Below are positions 11,295-19,055 of a stretch of DNA of 64,000 nucleotides, piece after piece. The stretch spans positions 83,994 to 147,993 of the forward strand of contig NZ_SZPR01000002.1 of assembly GCF_005280195.1 (NCBI RefSeq), given 5' to 3'. The notes under the pieces are model-generated. The model searched no databases. It was not told the DNA's origin and saw nothing but the letters and a program-made list of their open reading frames with translations. Each line of letters begins with the position of its first letter. Position 1 is the first letter of the stretch. Both the position numbers and the translations under genes were made by a program. The DNA is from Streptomyces galbus. Its GTDB lineage: Bacteria; Actinomycetota; Actinomycetes; Streptomycetales; Streptomycetaceae.

Positions 11295-12617
11295 ATGAAC
11301 CCTCGTCGTAGTACCACCTCGCTCCCCAGGCCGGGCCGATCGGCCTACGGGGTGGCGACGGCTGTCGTCCTGCTGCTCATACCCGCGGTCGTGTTGCTCG
11401 GAGGCGACTGGCTCCAGAGGTTCCTCGACTTCGGCGCGGGCGTGCTGTCCCTGGTCAGCCTCACCTCGTCGGTGATCTGGGGACTCGTCGCCCAGGACCG
11501 GCTCATCCTCAACACGCGCCAGCGGATCGTGGCGCAGGGCGTCCACCGGGTGACCGCGGTCGCCTCGATCGCGTTCCTCCTCGTCCACATCACCATCAAG
11601 CTGGCGCTGGAGCACACCGTCCTGATCGCCGCGCTGATCCCGTTCAGCCTGGGGGTCGAGGGCAGCGGCGGCCTGATCGGCCTGGGCTCGCTGGCGGCGC
11701 TGCTCATGATCTTCGTGGGCGTCACCGGCGCGCTGCGCAACCAGTTCGCCTCGCCCGCGCCCGTGGCGGCCCGCTGGCGCGCGATGCACATGCTCGCCTA
11801 CCCGGCCCTGTGCGCCGCGCTGATCCACGGCCTGTTCGCGGGCCGCGCCGCCAAGCCGTTCTTCATGTTCGCCTACGAGCTGTGCCTGGTCGGCGTCATC
11901 GGCGCGCTCGCCCTGCGCGCCGCCCCGCGCCCGTTCAAGCGCAGGGTGGCCGACCGCATCGCCGCAGTGATCGGCAGCGAGGAGCGCTCCGCGCGCGAGG
12001 AGCTGCAGGACAGCCGCGCCCGGGCCGCCGAGAGCGGCTCCGGCCTGCCCGGCTACGAGAGCCGCGGCGGCCGCGCCGACCGGTCCGGCCGCGGGGACCG
12101 CTCCGGCCGCGCCGACACGGGCTCCACGCGCGGGGCATCCCGGGCGTCGTCGCTGTTCGGCACCCCTGACCCCGAGCCGGCGAACGGCTTCGCGGCCGCC
12201 TACCGCGCCGTGGCCACGCCCCCGCGCGGGCAGCAGCCGTATCCCGACCGGACGGCCCGCACGGACGTGCCGTTCGACCTGCAGGCCACGGAGGCGATGC
12301 CGCGGGTCGACTCCGGCGGCAGCACCTCCGGGAGCTGGCCGATCCCGTCCCCGCCGCCGGTCGGTGAGGCGCCCCCGTCGGCGTACGACCCGCTGCAGGA
12401 CACCGGGTACACCATCCCCGTCTATGGCAATCCGGGCGCCGCCGGATACGGCGGAAGTGACATGTACGACACCGGTGAGACGAACACCCGGTACGGCACG
12501 TACAACACGAATGACACGTACAACAGCGGTCCCGCCAATGAACCATCCCCCGGGGCGTCCTTCGACGCGCCGGGTTCGGGCGAACCTTGGAACACGCCTT
12601 CCGGAGGCTATAGGTGA
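11295..12617 (+). CDS. Bis-His cytochrome b-like membrane protein (ferric-reductase-like core)
   Basis: The 440-residue protein has about 170 N-terminal residues forming several transmembrane helices, then a hydrophilic Gly/Ser/Pro/Arg-rich cytoplasmic tail (about 215-440) with no clear domain. Two helices carry His pairs with haem b spacing: H84 and H98 (14 apart), and H165 and H178 (13 apart), as in cytochrome b561/ferric-reductase-like cores. The ATG follows CGGAG at 9 nt. Its stop overlaps the GTG of the next gene in a GTGA, so a NuoF-like flavin/Fe-S protein is made together with it. I infer an electron-transfer pair moving electrons between a soluble donor and the membrane. Confidence 0.7.
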   Translation: MNPRRSTTSLPRPGRSAYGVATAVVLLLIPAVVLLGGDWLQRFLDFGAGVLSLVSLTSSVIWGLVAQDRLILNTRQRIVAQGVHRVTAVASIAFLLVHITIKLALEHTVLIAALIPFSLGVEGSGGLIGLGSLAALLMIFVGVTGALRNQFASPAPVAARWRAMHMLAYPALCAALIHGLFAGRAAKPFFMFAYELCLVGVIGALALRAAPRPFKRRVADRIAAVIGSEERSAREELQDSRARAAESGSGLPGYESRGGRADRSGRGDRSGRADTGSTRGASRASSLFGTPDPEPANGFAAAYRAVATPPRGQQPYPDRTARTDVPFDLQATEAMPRVDSGGSTSGSWPIPSPPPVGEAPPSAYDPLQDTGYTIPVYGNPGAAGYGGSDMYDTGETNTRYGTYNTNDTYNSGPANEPSPGASFDAPGSGEPWNTPSGGYR

Positions 12618-14224
12618 ACGAGGCCCTGCCCGACGTCCCGGAAGTCCGCGTGGTCGGCCTTCCGCAACTCACGTCGGGCTTCGACCTTGTGGAACGACTC
12701 GACCTGCCCATGCACCTGAAGGTGCACGGGCCGCTCGAACCCATCGGCGGCGAGAAGCTCGCCCAGCTCGCCGAGCGCATCAACCTCAGGGGCCGTGGCG
12801 GCGCGGGCTTCCCCTTCCACCGGAAGCTGCGGTCCGTCGCCGACGCGGCGATCAAGCGCGGGGTGCGGCCGGTCGTCGTCATCAACGGCAGCGAGGACGA
12901 ACCGGCCTGCCGCAAGGACACGGTGCTCATCAACCGTGCCCCGCACCTCATCCTGGACGGCGCCCTGCTGTGCGCAGAGGCGCTCGGCGCCCGCACGCTC
13001 GTGGTGGGGGTCACCCGTGAGTCCACCCAGCGCTCCATGGAGGCGGCGCTCGCGGAGCGGGGCCTGAGCAACAGCCGCCGCTCCGCGCTGCGCGCCTTCG
13101 TGCAGCGCAACCCGGTGCGCATGGTCACCGGCGCCGCCGCGTCGCTGGTCCGCTCGATCGACGGCGGCCCCGCCATCCCGCCAGGCCGCAAGACCAGCGC
13201 CTCGCAGAACGGCGTGGGCGGCGCGCCGACCCTGCTGTCCAACGCCGAGACGTTCGCGCAGCTCGCCATCGCCGCCCGCATCGGCCCCGAGCGCTACGGC
13301 AACACCGGCCTGTACGACGAGCCGGGCACCGTGATGCTCACCGTCTCGGGGGCCGTCGCCCGGCCCATGGTGATCGAGGTCCCCACGGGCGTGCCGCTGC
13401 GCTACGTCCTGCAGCTCGCCGGCGCCCCGCCGGTCCCCCAGGGCGTGCTGACCGGCGGATACCACGGCAAGTGGATCGACGCGGCCACCGTCGACGAGGC
13501 GGTGGTCTCCCGCAACTCCCTGGACGCGGTGGGCGGTTCGCTGGGCGCCGGCGCCATCCTGCCGATCAGCCAGGAGACCTGCCCGCTCGGCGAGTCGCTC
13601 CGCGTGGCGCAGTGGCTGGCGGAGGAGAGCGCGGGCCAGTGCGGCCCCTGCTACCTGGGCCTGCCGGCCGCCGCGCGCGGCATGGAGGACATCATCAACG
13701 GCGGCGGTCCCGCCGCTCTCGAAGCGCTCAAGCAGGTCGCCAAGAACGTCAAGCGGCGCGGCGCGTGCTCCCACCCCGACGGCTCCGCGATGTTCCTCGA
13801 GTCGACGATCAAGGCGTTCACCGACGACCTGGCCGCCCATGTCCTGGGCAACGGCTGCGGACGGCCCGTGGAGGGCGTTCTGCCGCTCTTCGAGGGCGGC
13901 AAGGCACCCACGGGCATCCCGGGCGGCGGCGAGGCCGAGGAGAACGGCCCCAGCCGTCAGAAGATCTTCGTCGACTGGACCCTGTGCCGCGGTCACGGCC
14001 TGTGCGCCGACATCCTGCCGGAGGTCTTCCAGCTCGGCGCCGACGGCTTCCCCACGGTCGCCCAGGCCAAGGTGCCGCGCTACGCCGAGGCCAAGGCGCT
14101 GCGCGCGGTGCGCCGTTGCCCGGCGCTCGCCCTGCGCATCGAGGAGGACACCCGGGGACAGGCGCCCTCCCGCAACCTCCCCGTCCTCTCCCAGGGCCGC
14201 GGCCGGCGCGCCCTGGGCCGCTGA
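12614..14224 (+). CDS. NuoF-like FMN/Fe-S oxidoreductase fused to a ferredoxin domain
   Basis: This 536-residue protein resembles the NADH-binding NuoF subunit of complex I. It has the FMN/NADH region GRGGAGFPFHRK and VINGSEDEPACRKDT (about residues 58-105), an SLBB domain (GAVARPMVIEVPTGVPLRYV, about 245-265) and a 4Fe-4S site (ESAGQCGPCYLG with a later Cys in GACSHPDG). The C-terminal 80 residues add a single-cluster ferredoxin (DWTLCRGHGLCADILPEVF and RRCPALAL). The GTG start overlaps the preceding membrane cytochrome stop. No other complex I subunit is nearby, so it is a stand-alone diaphorase-like module whose likely partner is the cytochrome b protein. Confidence 0.8.
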   Translation: MNEALPDVPEVRVVGLPQLTSGFDLVERLDLPMHLKVHGPLEPIGGEKLAQLAERINLRGRGGAGFPFHRKLRSVADAAIKRGVRPVVVINGSEDEPACRKDTVLINRAPHLILDGALLCAEALGARTLVVGVTRESTQRSMEAALAERGLSNSRRSALRAFVQRNPVRMVTGAAASLVRSIDGGPAIPPGRKTSASQNGVGGAPTLLSNAETFAQLAIAARIGPERYGNTGLYDEPGTVMLTVSGAVARPMVIEVPTGVPLRYVLQLAGAPPVPQGVLTGGYHGKWIDAATVDEAVVSRNSLDAVGGSLGAGAILPISQETCPLGESLRVAQWLAEESAGQCGPCYLGLPAAARGMEDIINGGGPAALEALKQVAKNVKRRGACSHPDGSAMFLESTIKAFTDDLAAHVLGNGCGRPVEGVLPLFEGGKAPTGIPGGGEAEENGPSRQKIFVDWTLCRGHGLCADILPEVFQLGADGFPTVAQAKVPRYAEAKALRAVRRCPALALRIEEDTRGQAPSRNLPVLSQGRGRRALGR

Positions 14225-14240
14225 CGCGGTACGCGCGCGT

Positions 14241-14273
14241 GCGGCGGGCCGCCCCTGTCCGGGGGGCGGCCCG
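14241..14273 (+). terminator. Terminator after the NuoF-like gene
   Basis: A 13-bp GC-only stem (GGCGGGCCGCCCC / GGGGCGGCCCGCC) begins 17 bp after the stop. It has no T tract. Confidence 0.65.
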
Positions 14274-14325
14274 CCGGCGTCGTCCACGGCCACGCCTACG
14301 CGCGTACGCGTGCGGACACGAAGAA

Positions 14326-14351
14326 GACGGGCCATCTCACGATGACCCGCC
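14326..14351 (-). terminator. Terminator of the first tRNA-Ala gene
   Basis: On the minus strand, 11 nt after the tRNA 3' end, an 11-bp stem with two G-U pairs (GGCGGGTCATC / GATGGCCCGTC, loop GTGA) is followed by TTCTTC. Confidence 0.6.
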
Positions 14352-14362
14352 TTCACCCACTG

Positions 14363-14435
14363 TGGAGCTAAGGAGAATTGAACTCCTGACCTCCTGCATG
14401 CCATGCAGGCGCTCTACCAACTGAGCTATAGCCCC
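14363..14435 (-). tRNA. tRNA-Ala (anticodon GGC)
   Basis: A 73-nt cloverleaf starts GGGGCTATAGCTCAGTTGGT and ends in TAGCTCC plus discriminator A. The acceptor stem has one G-U pair, the anticodon arm is CCTGC-ATGGCAT-GCAGG giving anticodon GGC, and the T arm contains GTTCAATTC. CCA is not encoded. It reads GCC, the main Ala codon of this genome. An identical copy lies at 17669-17741 in the same orientation. Confidence 0.96.
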
Positions 14436-14581
14436 TTGCGCCACGCGGCCGAGCCGCGCTTTCGGCTTGTCCGCCCGGTCTCCCCGGCGGCGACGCCAAC
14501 ATTACACGGTCCGGGGGGTGCAACACCAAATCGGTTTCGCCGGGCCCGGACCGCCCCGCTCGCCCCTGCTCCCACGGCCGC

Positions 14582-14815
14582 CTAGGCCGTCACGAACGAG
14601 TAGAACCGCTTGAGGGTGCAGTGCTCCTCCAGGAGGCGCCCGTAGATCGGCTCGCCCTCGAGTTCGCGGTACGTCTCGATGGGGTCGCCTTTTATGATCA
14701 GCGCCCGCGCGCATTCCTCGCACCAGTACTGGTAGTCGGGATTGACCGGCTCCATGTCGCGGACGATCGGGTTGCCGCTCCCGCACCAGTCGCACTTCCG
14801 CCTGTGTGCACCCAT
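14582..14815 (-). CDS. Small zinc-ribbon-like protein, unknown function
   Basis: This 77-residue protein has two CxxC knuckles, KCDWCGSG near residue 10 and WCEECARA near residue 33, spaced like a small structural zinc site. The remainder is mixed (PIYGRLLEEHCTLKRFYSF). The ATG lies 3 bp after the stop of another zinc-ribbon microprotein, so the two are probably translated from one message. There is no membrane segment. I recognise no named family. Confidence 0.65.
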   Translation of the reverse strand: MGAHRRKCDWCGSGNPIVRDMEPVNPDYQYWCEECARALIIKGDPIETYRELEGEPIYGRLLEEHCTLKRFYSFVTA

Positions 14816-14818
14816 CGA

Positions 14819-14992
14819 TCAGCTCCAGCTGTGGCCGCAGGACGTGCACACGTACGAGACACCGCCGTTGTCCCCGAGGACCTGGGCCACGTGGGCGGAA
14901 CCGCAGGAGGGGCAGCTGAGCCGCGTGACCGTGTCCCTTGTCGGTCCCGCGTCGAGGAGGTGACCGCCCTCCTCGAGGATGCTCGCAGGCAT
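14819..14992 (-). CDS. 57-residue zinc-ribbon microprotein
   Basis: A short frame begins at ATG 14992 after a strong GGGAGGAG ribosome-binding site and codes for 57 residues. Two CxxC pairs, LSCPSCGSAHV (residues 25-35) and YVCTSCGHSW (47-56), are spaced as in a classic zinc ribbon resembling those of transcription factors. The N-terminal 20 residues (MPASILEEGGHLLDAG) are not part of the fold. It is the first gene of a two-gene unit with another CxxC protein. It may bind RNA polymerase or nucleic acid; that is inference from the fold alone. Confidence 0.7.
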   Translation of the reverse strand: MPASILEEGGHLLDAGPTRDTVTRLSCPSCGSAHVAQVLGDNGGVSYVCTSCGHSWS

Positions 14993-15061
14993 CGCTCCTC
15001 CCTCCCGTCGGGCCGCGCCCCCTTCCGGCCGTTTGATTCTGCCACGGCCGGGCCAATACGG

Positions 15062-16525
15062 TCAGCGACGCCTCAGTACCAGTCCGGACACGGCACCCAG
15101 GGCGGCCGTCGCCGCGAGCGCGGACATGCAGGTCATCAGCGCGTCCGAAGAGGTATACGCCTGCCGGGCCCCGAGTGACTCAAGCCGGTCGAAGAACAGT
15201 GTGCCGAAGGCCGCCACACCGATCAGCTGGCCGAGCTGGGTGACCGTGGCGAGCAGTCCGCTGGCGTCGGCGGCGTCCTCGGGCCGCACTCCGGCCAGGG
15301 CCCGGGCCAGCGTGGGGCTGAAGGCCAGCGCCAGCCCCGCGCCGACGCCCAAGTAGGCGAGGTAGACCCAGGCTCCGCCGTGGCTGCCGTGGCGCAGGGC
15401 GAGGCCGACACCGGCCACGGACAGCGCGGTCAGCGTGAACCCGGCCGGGATCAGCGCGCGTTGGCACACCGCGGGCCAGCGGCGCCAGGTGAGCCCGACC
15501 ACACCGAACACGGCCGCGGTCGGCGCGAAGGTCAGGCCGGCGCGCAGCGCGCTGTAGCCGAGGCCGCCCTGGAGGTGCAGGGTGAGCACGAACAGGAAGC
15601 CGCCGTTGACCGCCATGACCGCGCCGATGCGCAGCACGGCCAGGCCCATGCCGGAGTGGCGCAGCACCCGGGGCGGGACCAGCGGGGCGCCGCCGCGCCG
15701 GGCCAGCCGGGCCTCGTAGCGGCAGAACAGTGCGAAGACGACCGCGCCGGCCGCCATGGACAGCCAGGACCACAGTGGCCAGTCCTCCTCCTGGCCGAGC
15801 ACGAGCGGCACCGTGACCAGGGAGACGGCCGCGCCGAGCAGGACCAGGCCGGGGCCGTCCAGGGCGCGCGCCGACGTGACCCCGCCGCCCCGCGGCAGCA
15901 CCCGGCGGCCCAGGACCAGCAGGACCAGGCCGACCGGCACGTTGACCAGGAACACCGGCCGCCAGCCGGTGCCCAGCAGGTCGACGCTGACCAGCAGGCC
16001 GCCGAACACCTGCCCGGCCGCCGCGCCGACGGCCAGGACCGCCGAGTAGGCGCCCACCGCCCGCAGCCGGGCCTCACCGGCGAAGGACCGCTGGATCAGG
16101 CTGAGCACCTGCGGGATCATCACCGCCGAACCGGCGCCCTGCACGAGCCGGAAGACGATCAGCTCGCTGACGCCCTGGGCCAGGCCGCAGGCGAGCGAGG
16201 CGGTGGTGAACAGGGCGAGCCCGACGAGGTGGACCCGGCCGTGCCCGAAGCGGTCGCCGAGCCGGGCCCCGGTGATCAGCAGCACGGAGTAGGCGATCAC
16301 GTAGCCGGCCACGACGAGCTGCAGGTCGGCGCCGGAGGCGTGCAGGTCGGAACCGATGGTGGGGGCGGCGACGTTCACGATGAAGACGTCGAGCGAGGCC
16401 ATGAACTGGGCCGTGAGCACGACGGCGAGGAGCCGCCGGGGGCCGTTGTCAGTGGCAGGGTGTTCACTGTGTGTAGCGATCGGAGCGGGCACGGAGACGG
16501 GGCCCGTTCGGGGTGTGGTCGTCAT
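15062..16525 (-). CDS. MFS transporter, DHA2-type drug exporter
   Basis: A 487-residue integral membrane protein. The order of hydrophobic segments suggests 13-14 helices, as in proton-coupled drug exporters of the QacA/EmrB group. Motifs: LDVFIVNVAAPTI in helix 1, GARLGDRFGHGRV (motif A, about residues 85-97), LVQGAGSAVMIPQVLSLI (motif B region) and GPAYSAVLA-like motif C seen here as GAYSAVLAVGAAAGQVFGG. The start is ATG 16525; no clear Shine-Dalgarno precedes it. It diverges from a transcriptional regulator gene 94 bp away, the usual layout of a regulated efflux pump. The substrate is unknown. Confidence 0.85.
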   Translation of the reverse strand: MTTTPRTGPVSVPAPIATHSEHPATDNGPRRLLAVVLTAQFMASLDVFIVNVAAPTIGSDLHASGADLQLVVAGYVIAYSVLLITGARLGDRFGHGRVHLVGLALFTTASLACGLAQGVSELIVFRLVQGAGSAVMIPQVLSLIQRSFAGEARLRAVGAYSAVLAVGAAAGQVFGGLLVSVDLLGTGWRPVFLVNVPVGLVLLVLGRRVLPRGGGVTSARALDGPGLVLLGAAVSLVTVPLVLGQEEDWPLWSWLSMAAGAVVFALFCRYEARLARRGGAPLVPPRVLRHSGMGLAVLRIGAVMAVNGGFLFVLTLHLQGGLGYSALRAGLTFAPTAAVFGVVGLTWRRWPAVCQRALIPAGFTLTALSVAGVGLALRHGSHGGAWVYLAYLGVGAGLALAFSPTLARALAGVRPEDAADASGLLATVTQLGQLIGVAAFGTLFFDRLESLGARQAYTSSDALMTCMSALAATAALGAVSGLVLRRR

Positions 16526-16577
16526 GCCGTCGAGCGTGACGACACCTCGATACGGGTGCCGAGAGCCCGCCGATGCT

Positions 16578-16592
16578 GGTACTGACAGCACC
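16578..16592. promoter_or_regulatory. Candidate operator between MFS exporter and its regulator
   Basis: The dyad GGTACTG-A-CAGCACC (6 of 7 bases symmetric) lies in the 94-bp divergent promoter region, a natural place for the adjacent regulator to bind. Confidence 0.35.
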
Positions 16593-16619
16593 TGGCAGGA
16601 ACGGGGAGGGGCTTCGACC

Positions 16620-17570
16620 ATGGGGGACGTGACGACGGGCCACGTGGCCACGGGGGACGCGACGATGGGGGACGTGCGGATGCGGACGGCACGGACGACA
16701 CAGCGGCGCCGGAGCGAGCTGGCGGCCTTCCTGCGCGGCAGGCGGGCCCGGGTGACACCGGCGGACGTGGGGATGCCACCGGGGCTGCGGCGGCGGACAC
16801 CGGGACTGCGCCGCGAGGAGGTCGCCCAGCTCTCGGGCGTCGGGGTGACCTGGTACACGTGGCTGGAGCAGGGCCGGCCGATCAACGCCTCGGCGCAGGT
16901 GCTGGACGCCGTGGCGCGCACGCTGCGGCTGGACGCGCCCGAGCGGGAGCACCTGTACCACCTGGCCGAGGTGCCGTACACGCCGGTGCCGGGGCCGCCG
17001 GCGCAGAGCGTGGGGCCCGAGGTCCAGGGCGTCATCGACGCGCTCGTGCCGCGCCCGGCGGTGGTCTACAACGCGCGCTACGACATCCTGGCCGCCAACC
17101 AGGTCTACCGCGACCTGTTCCTGGACGGCGGCGACCTGGGCACCCCGCGGAACGCGCTGTGGACGCTGTTCACCGTGCCGGAGGAGCGCTGCCCGCTGAT
17201 GTTCCGGGAGACGGAGCTGCCGATGATGGTGGCGACCCTGCGGGCGGCGTACGGGCTGCACGCCGGGGAGCCGTCCTGGGAGGAGTTCATATCCCGGCTG
17301 TCGGCGGCGAGCCCGGAGTTCGCACGGCTGTGGCGGGCCGGTGACGTGGCGAAGCGGGACCGCCGCGTGAAGGTCTTCCGGCACGCGGCGGTGGGCGAGC
17401 TGCGGATGACGTCCCTGTCGCTGTCGGTCGACGGGATGCCCGAGTGCCGGATCGTCGTCTACACGCCGGACGACGAGGAGACCGAGCGGCGCACGGACCT
17501 GCTGCGGCGCCTGTGCGGCGGGGCGCGCGAGGAAGGAGCGCCGGAGAGCGGGGTGCGGGCGGGGCAATGA
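16620..17570 (+). CDS. XRE-family regulator with MmyB-like ligand-binding domain
   Basis: A 316-residue DNA-binding protein. The N-terminal helix-turn-helix is in ELAAFLRGRRARVTPADVG through LRREEVAQLSGVGVTWYTWL, and from about residue 130 a PAS-like MmyB domain (YNARYDILAANQVYRDLF, SAASPEFARLWRAGDVAKR). Proteins of this type typically control adjacent reductase or efflux genes in actinomycetes. The ATG at 16620 follows GGGGAGGGG, but the ATG at 16680 follows GGGGGA at 8 nt and removes an odd repetitive N-terminus (MGDV..GD..MGDV), so the true start may be 60 bp further in. It diverges from the MFS gene. Confidence 0.82.
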   Translation: MGDVTTGHVATGDATMGDVRMRTARTTQRRRSELAAFLRGRRARVTPADVGMPPGLRRRTPGLRREEVAQLSGVGVTWYTWLEQGRPINASAQVLDAVARTLRLDAPEREHLYHLAEVPYTPVPGPPAQSVGPEVQGVIDALVPRPAVVYNARYDILAANQVYRDLFLDGGDLGTPRNALWTLFTVPEERCPLMFRETELPMMVATLRAAYGLHAGEPSWEEFISRLSAASPEFARLWRAGDVAKRDRRVKVFRHAAVGELRMTSLSLSVDGMPECRIVVYTPDDEETERRTDLLRRLCGGAREEGAPESGVRAGQ

Positions 17571-17597
17571 AAAATCCCGCCCCTGCCGGGACGGGAT
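17570..17597 (-). terminator. Terminator of the second tRNA-Ala gene
   Basis: On the minus strand a stem ATCCCG / CGGGAT encloses a GC-rich loop and is followed by TTTTT. It overlaps the stop of the regulator gene read in the opposite direction and may end both messages. Confidence 0.6.
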
Positions 17598-17668
17598 CCT
17601 CTTGCGTCGATCTACGACCACGATCTTTGACAACTCAACAGAGTGCCGATCTCGATCAGGTCGATCTG

Positions 17669-17741
17669 TGGAGCTAAGGAGAATTGAACTCCTGACCTCC
17701 TGCATGCCATGCAGGCGCTCTACCAACTGAGCTATAGCCCC
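17669..17741 (-). tRNA. tRNA-Ala (anticodon GGC), second copy
   Basis: Base for base identical over 73 nt to the tRNA at 14363-14435, same strand, 3.3 kb away. The flanking sequences are unrelated apart from three bases. The minus-strand box TAAAGT about 38 nt upstream of the 5' end may be its -10. Confidence 0.96.
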
Positions 17742-17831
17742 TCGTTCTTCCCGCTCGGCGGGCGAACAAGAAGAACTTTAGCCTGTGACCTGCCAGAAAG
17801 TGAAATCCGGGCCCGTCGCCGCCGCGGGGGC

Positions 17832-18500
17832 TCAGTCGTCGTCGCCGAGGACCGGCTCGGGCAGCGTGCCGGCGTTGTGCTCGAGCAGGCGCCAGCCGCG
17901 GGCACCCTCGCCGAGGACCGACCAGCAGCAGTTGGACAGGCCGCCGAGACTCTCCCAGTTGGGCGCGTCCAGGCCGAGCAGCCGGCCGATGGTGGTGCGG
18001 ATGGTGCCGCCGTGGCTGACCACCACCAGCGTGCCGTCGTCGGGCAGCTTCTCCGCGTGCCGCAGCACGACCGGAGCGGCGCGGTCGGCGACCTCGGTCT
18101 CCAGTTCGCCGCCGCCGCGGCGCACCGGCTCGCCGCGCTTCCACGCGGCGTACTCCTCACCGTGGCGGGCGACGATCTCCTCGTGGGTGAGCCCCTGCCA
18201 CACGCCCGCGTACGTCTCGCGCAGCGCCTCGTCGTGGGTCACCTCAAGGCCGGTGAGCGCGGCCAGCTCGGCGGCCGTGTCCGCGGCGCGCGACAGGTCC
18301 GAGGCGATGATCGCGTCGGGCCCGAGGGAGGCCAGCAGCCGGGCCGCGCGGCGGGCCTGGGCCACGCCGGTCTCGGTCAGCGCGACGTCGGTGGTGCCCT
18401 GGAAGCGGCGCTCCACGTTCCAGGCGGTCTGGCCGTGGCGCCACAGGATGACGCGGCGGCCCCGGCCCCTGCGGTCGCTCACCTCACCCGTGGCGCTCAT
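17832..18500 (-). CDS. Histidine phosphatase superfamily protein (phosphoglycerate-mutase-like)
   Basis: This 222-residue cytosolic protein carries the catalytic RHGQT motif (ILWRHGQTAWNVERRFQG, His near residue 22), the second-site SDLSRAADTA, and SHGGTIR with the second His. These give a phospho-His phosphatase or mutase of the cobC/gpmB type. The ATG overlaps the rsfS stop by 4 bp, so it is translated with rsfS. This pairing next to nadD is common in actinomycetes. The substrate cannot be told from sequence. Confidence 0.85.
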   Translation of the reverse strand: MSATGEVSDRRGRGRRVILWRHGQTAWNVERRFQGTTDVALTETGVAQARRAARLLASLGPDAIIASDLSRAADTAAELAALTGLEVTHDEALRETYAGVWQGLTHEEIVARHGEEYAAWKRGEPVRRGGGELETEVADRAAPVVLRHAEKLPDDGTLVVVSHGGTIRTTIGRLLGLDAPNWESLGGLSNCCWSVLGEGARGWRLLEHNAGTLPEPVLGDDD

Positions 18501-18943
18501 GCCCAGTCACCACCCGGCTGGTCGGCGTCCTCGGCGGCCTGGAGCTTGGCGTGCTCCTCGGCCTTGCCGCGGGTCGCGCGGGCGTCCTCGGGCAGCTCGA
18601 GTTCGGGGCAGTCCTTCCACAGCCGCTCCAGGGCGTAGAAGACGCGCTCCTCGCTGTGCTGGACGTGGACGACGATGTCGACGTAGTCGAGCAGGACCCA
18701 GCGGGCCTCGCGGTCGCCCTCGCGGCGCACCGGCTTGGCACCGAGGTCCTTCAGGAGCCGCTCCTCGATCTCGTCCACGATCGACTTGACCTGGCGGTCG
18801 TTGGGCGCGGAGGCGAGGAGGAAGGCGTCCGTGATCGACAGCACGTCACTGACGTCGTAGGCGATGATGTCGTGCGCGAGCTTGTCGGCGGCCGCCTGGG
18901 CGGCCGTGTTGATGAGTTCGAGAGAGCGGTCCGTGGCGGTCAC
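18497..18943 (-). CDS. rsfS: Ribosome silencing factor RsfS (Iojap family)
   Basis: A 148-residue protein that binds ribosomal protein L14 on the 50S subunit and blocks subunit joining when nutrients fall. The family core is clear: KLAHDIIAYDVSDVLSITDAF, FLLASAPNDRQVKSIVDEI and WVLLDYVDIVVHVQ. A charged C-terminal extension of about 35 residues (ATRGKAEEHAKLQAAEDA) follows. The start is GTG 18943 with GGAAAG upstream. It lies between an LCP protein gene and a phosphatase gene, within the usual nadD-rsfS neighbourhood. Confidence 0.93.
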   Translation of the reverse strand: MTATDRSLELINTAAQAAADKLAHDIIAYDVSDVLSITDAFLLASAPNDRQVKSIVDEIEERLLKDLGAKPVRREGDREARWVLLDYVDIVVHVQHSEERVFYALERLWKDCPELELPEDARATRGKAEEHAKLQAAEDADQPGGDWA

Positions 18944-19055
18944 TGCGTGGCTTTCCGTAGGCGGTCACTGGACTCCAAGGGTCTCATGACCGCCCACGCC
19001 TTCCACGCGATCACCCCGGCCGCCGGAACCCCGGCCGCCCGGTCCCCCGCAGGTC

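Noticed and set aside
14391..14412. Palindrome CCTGCATGCCATGCAGG
   Set aside because: It is the anticodon arm of tRNA-Ala and not an operator.
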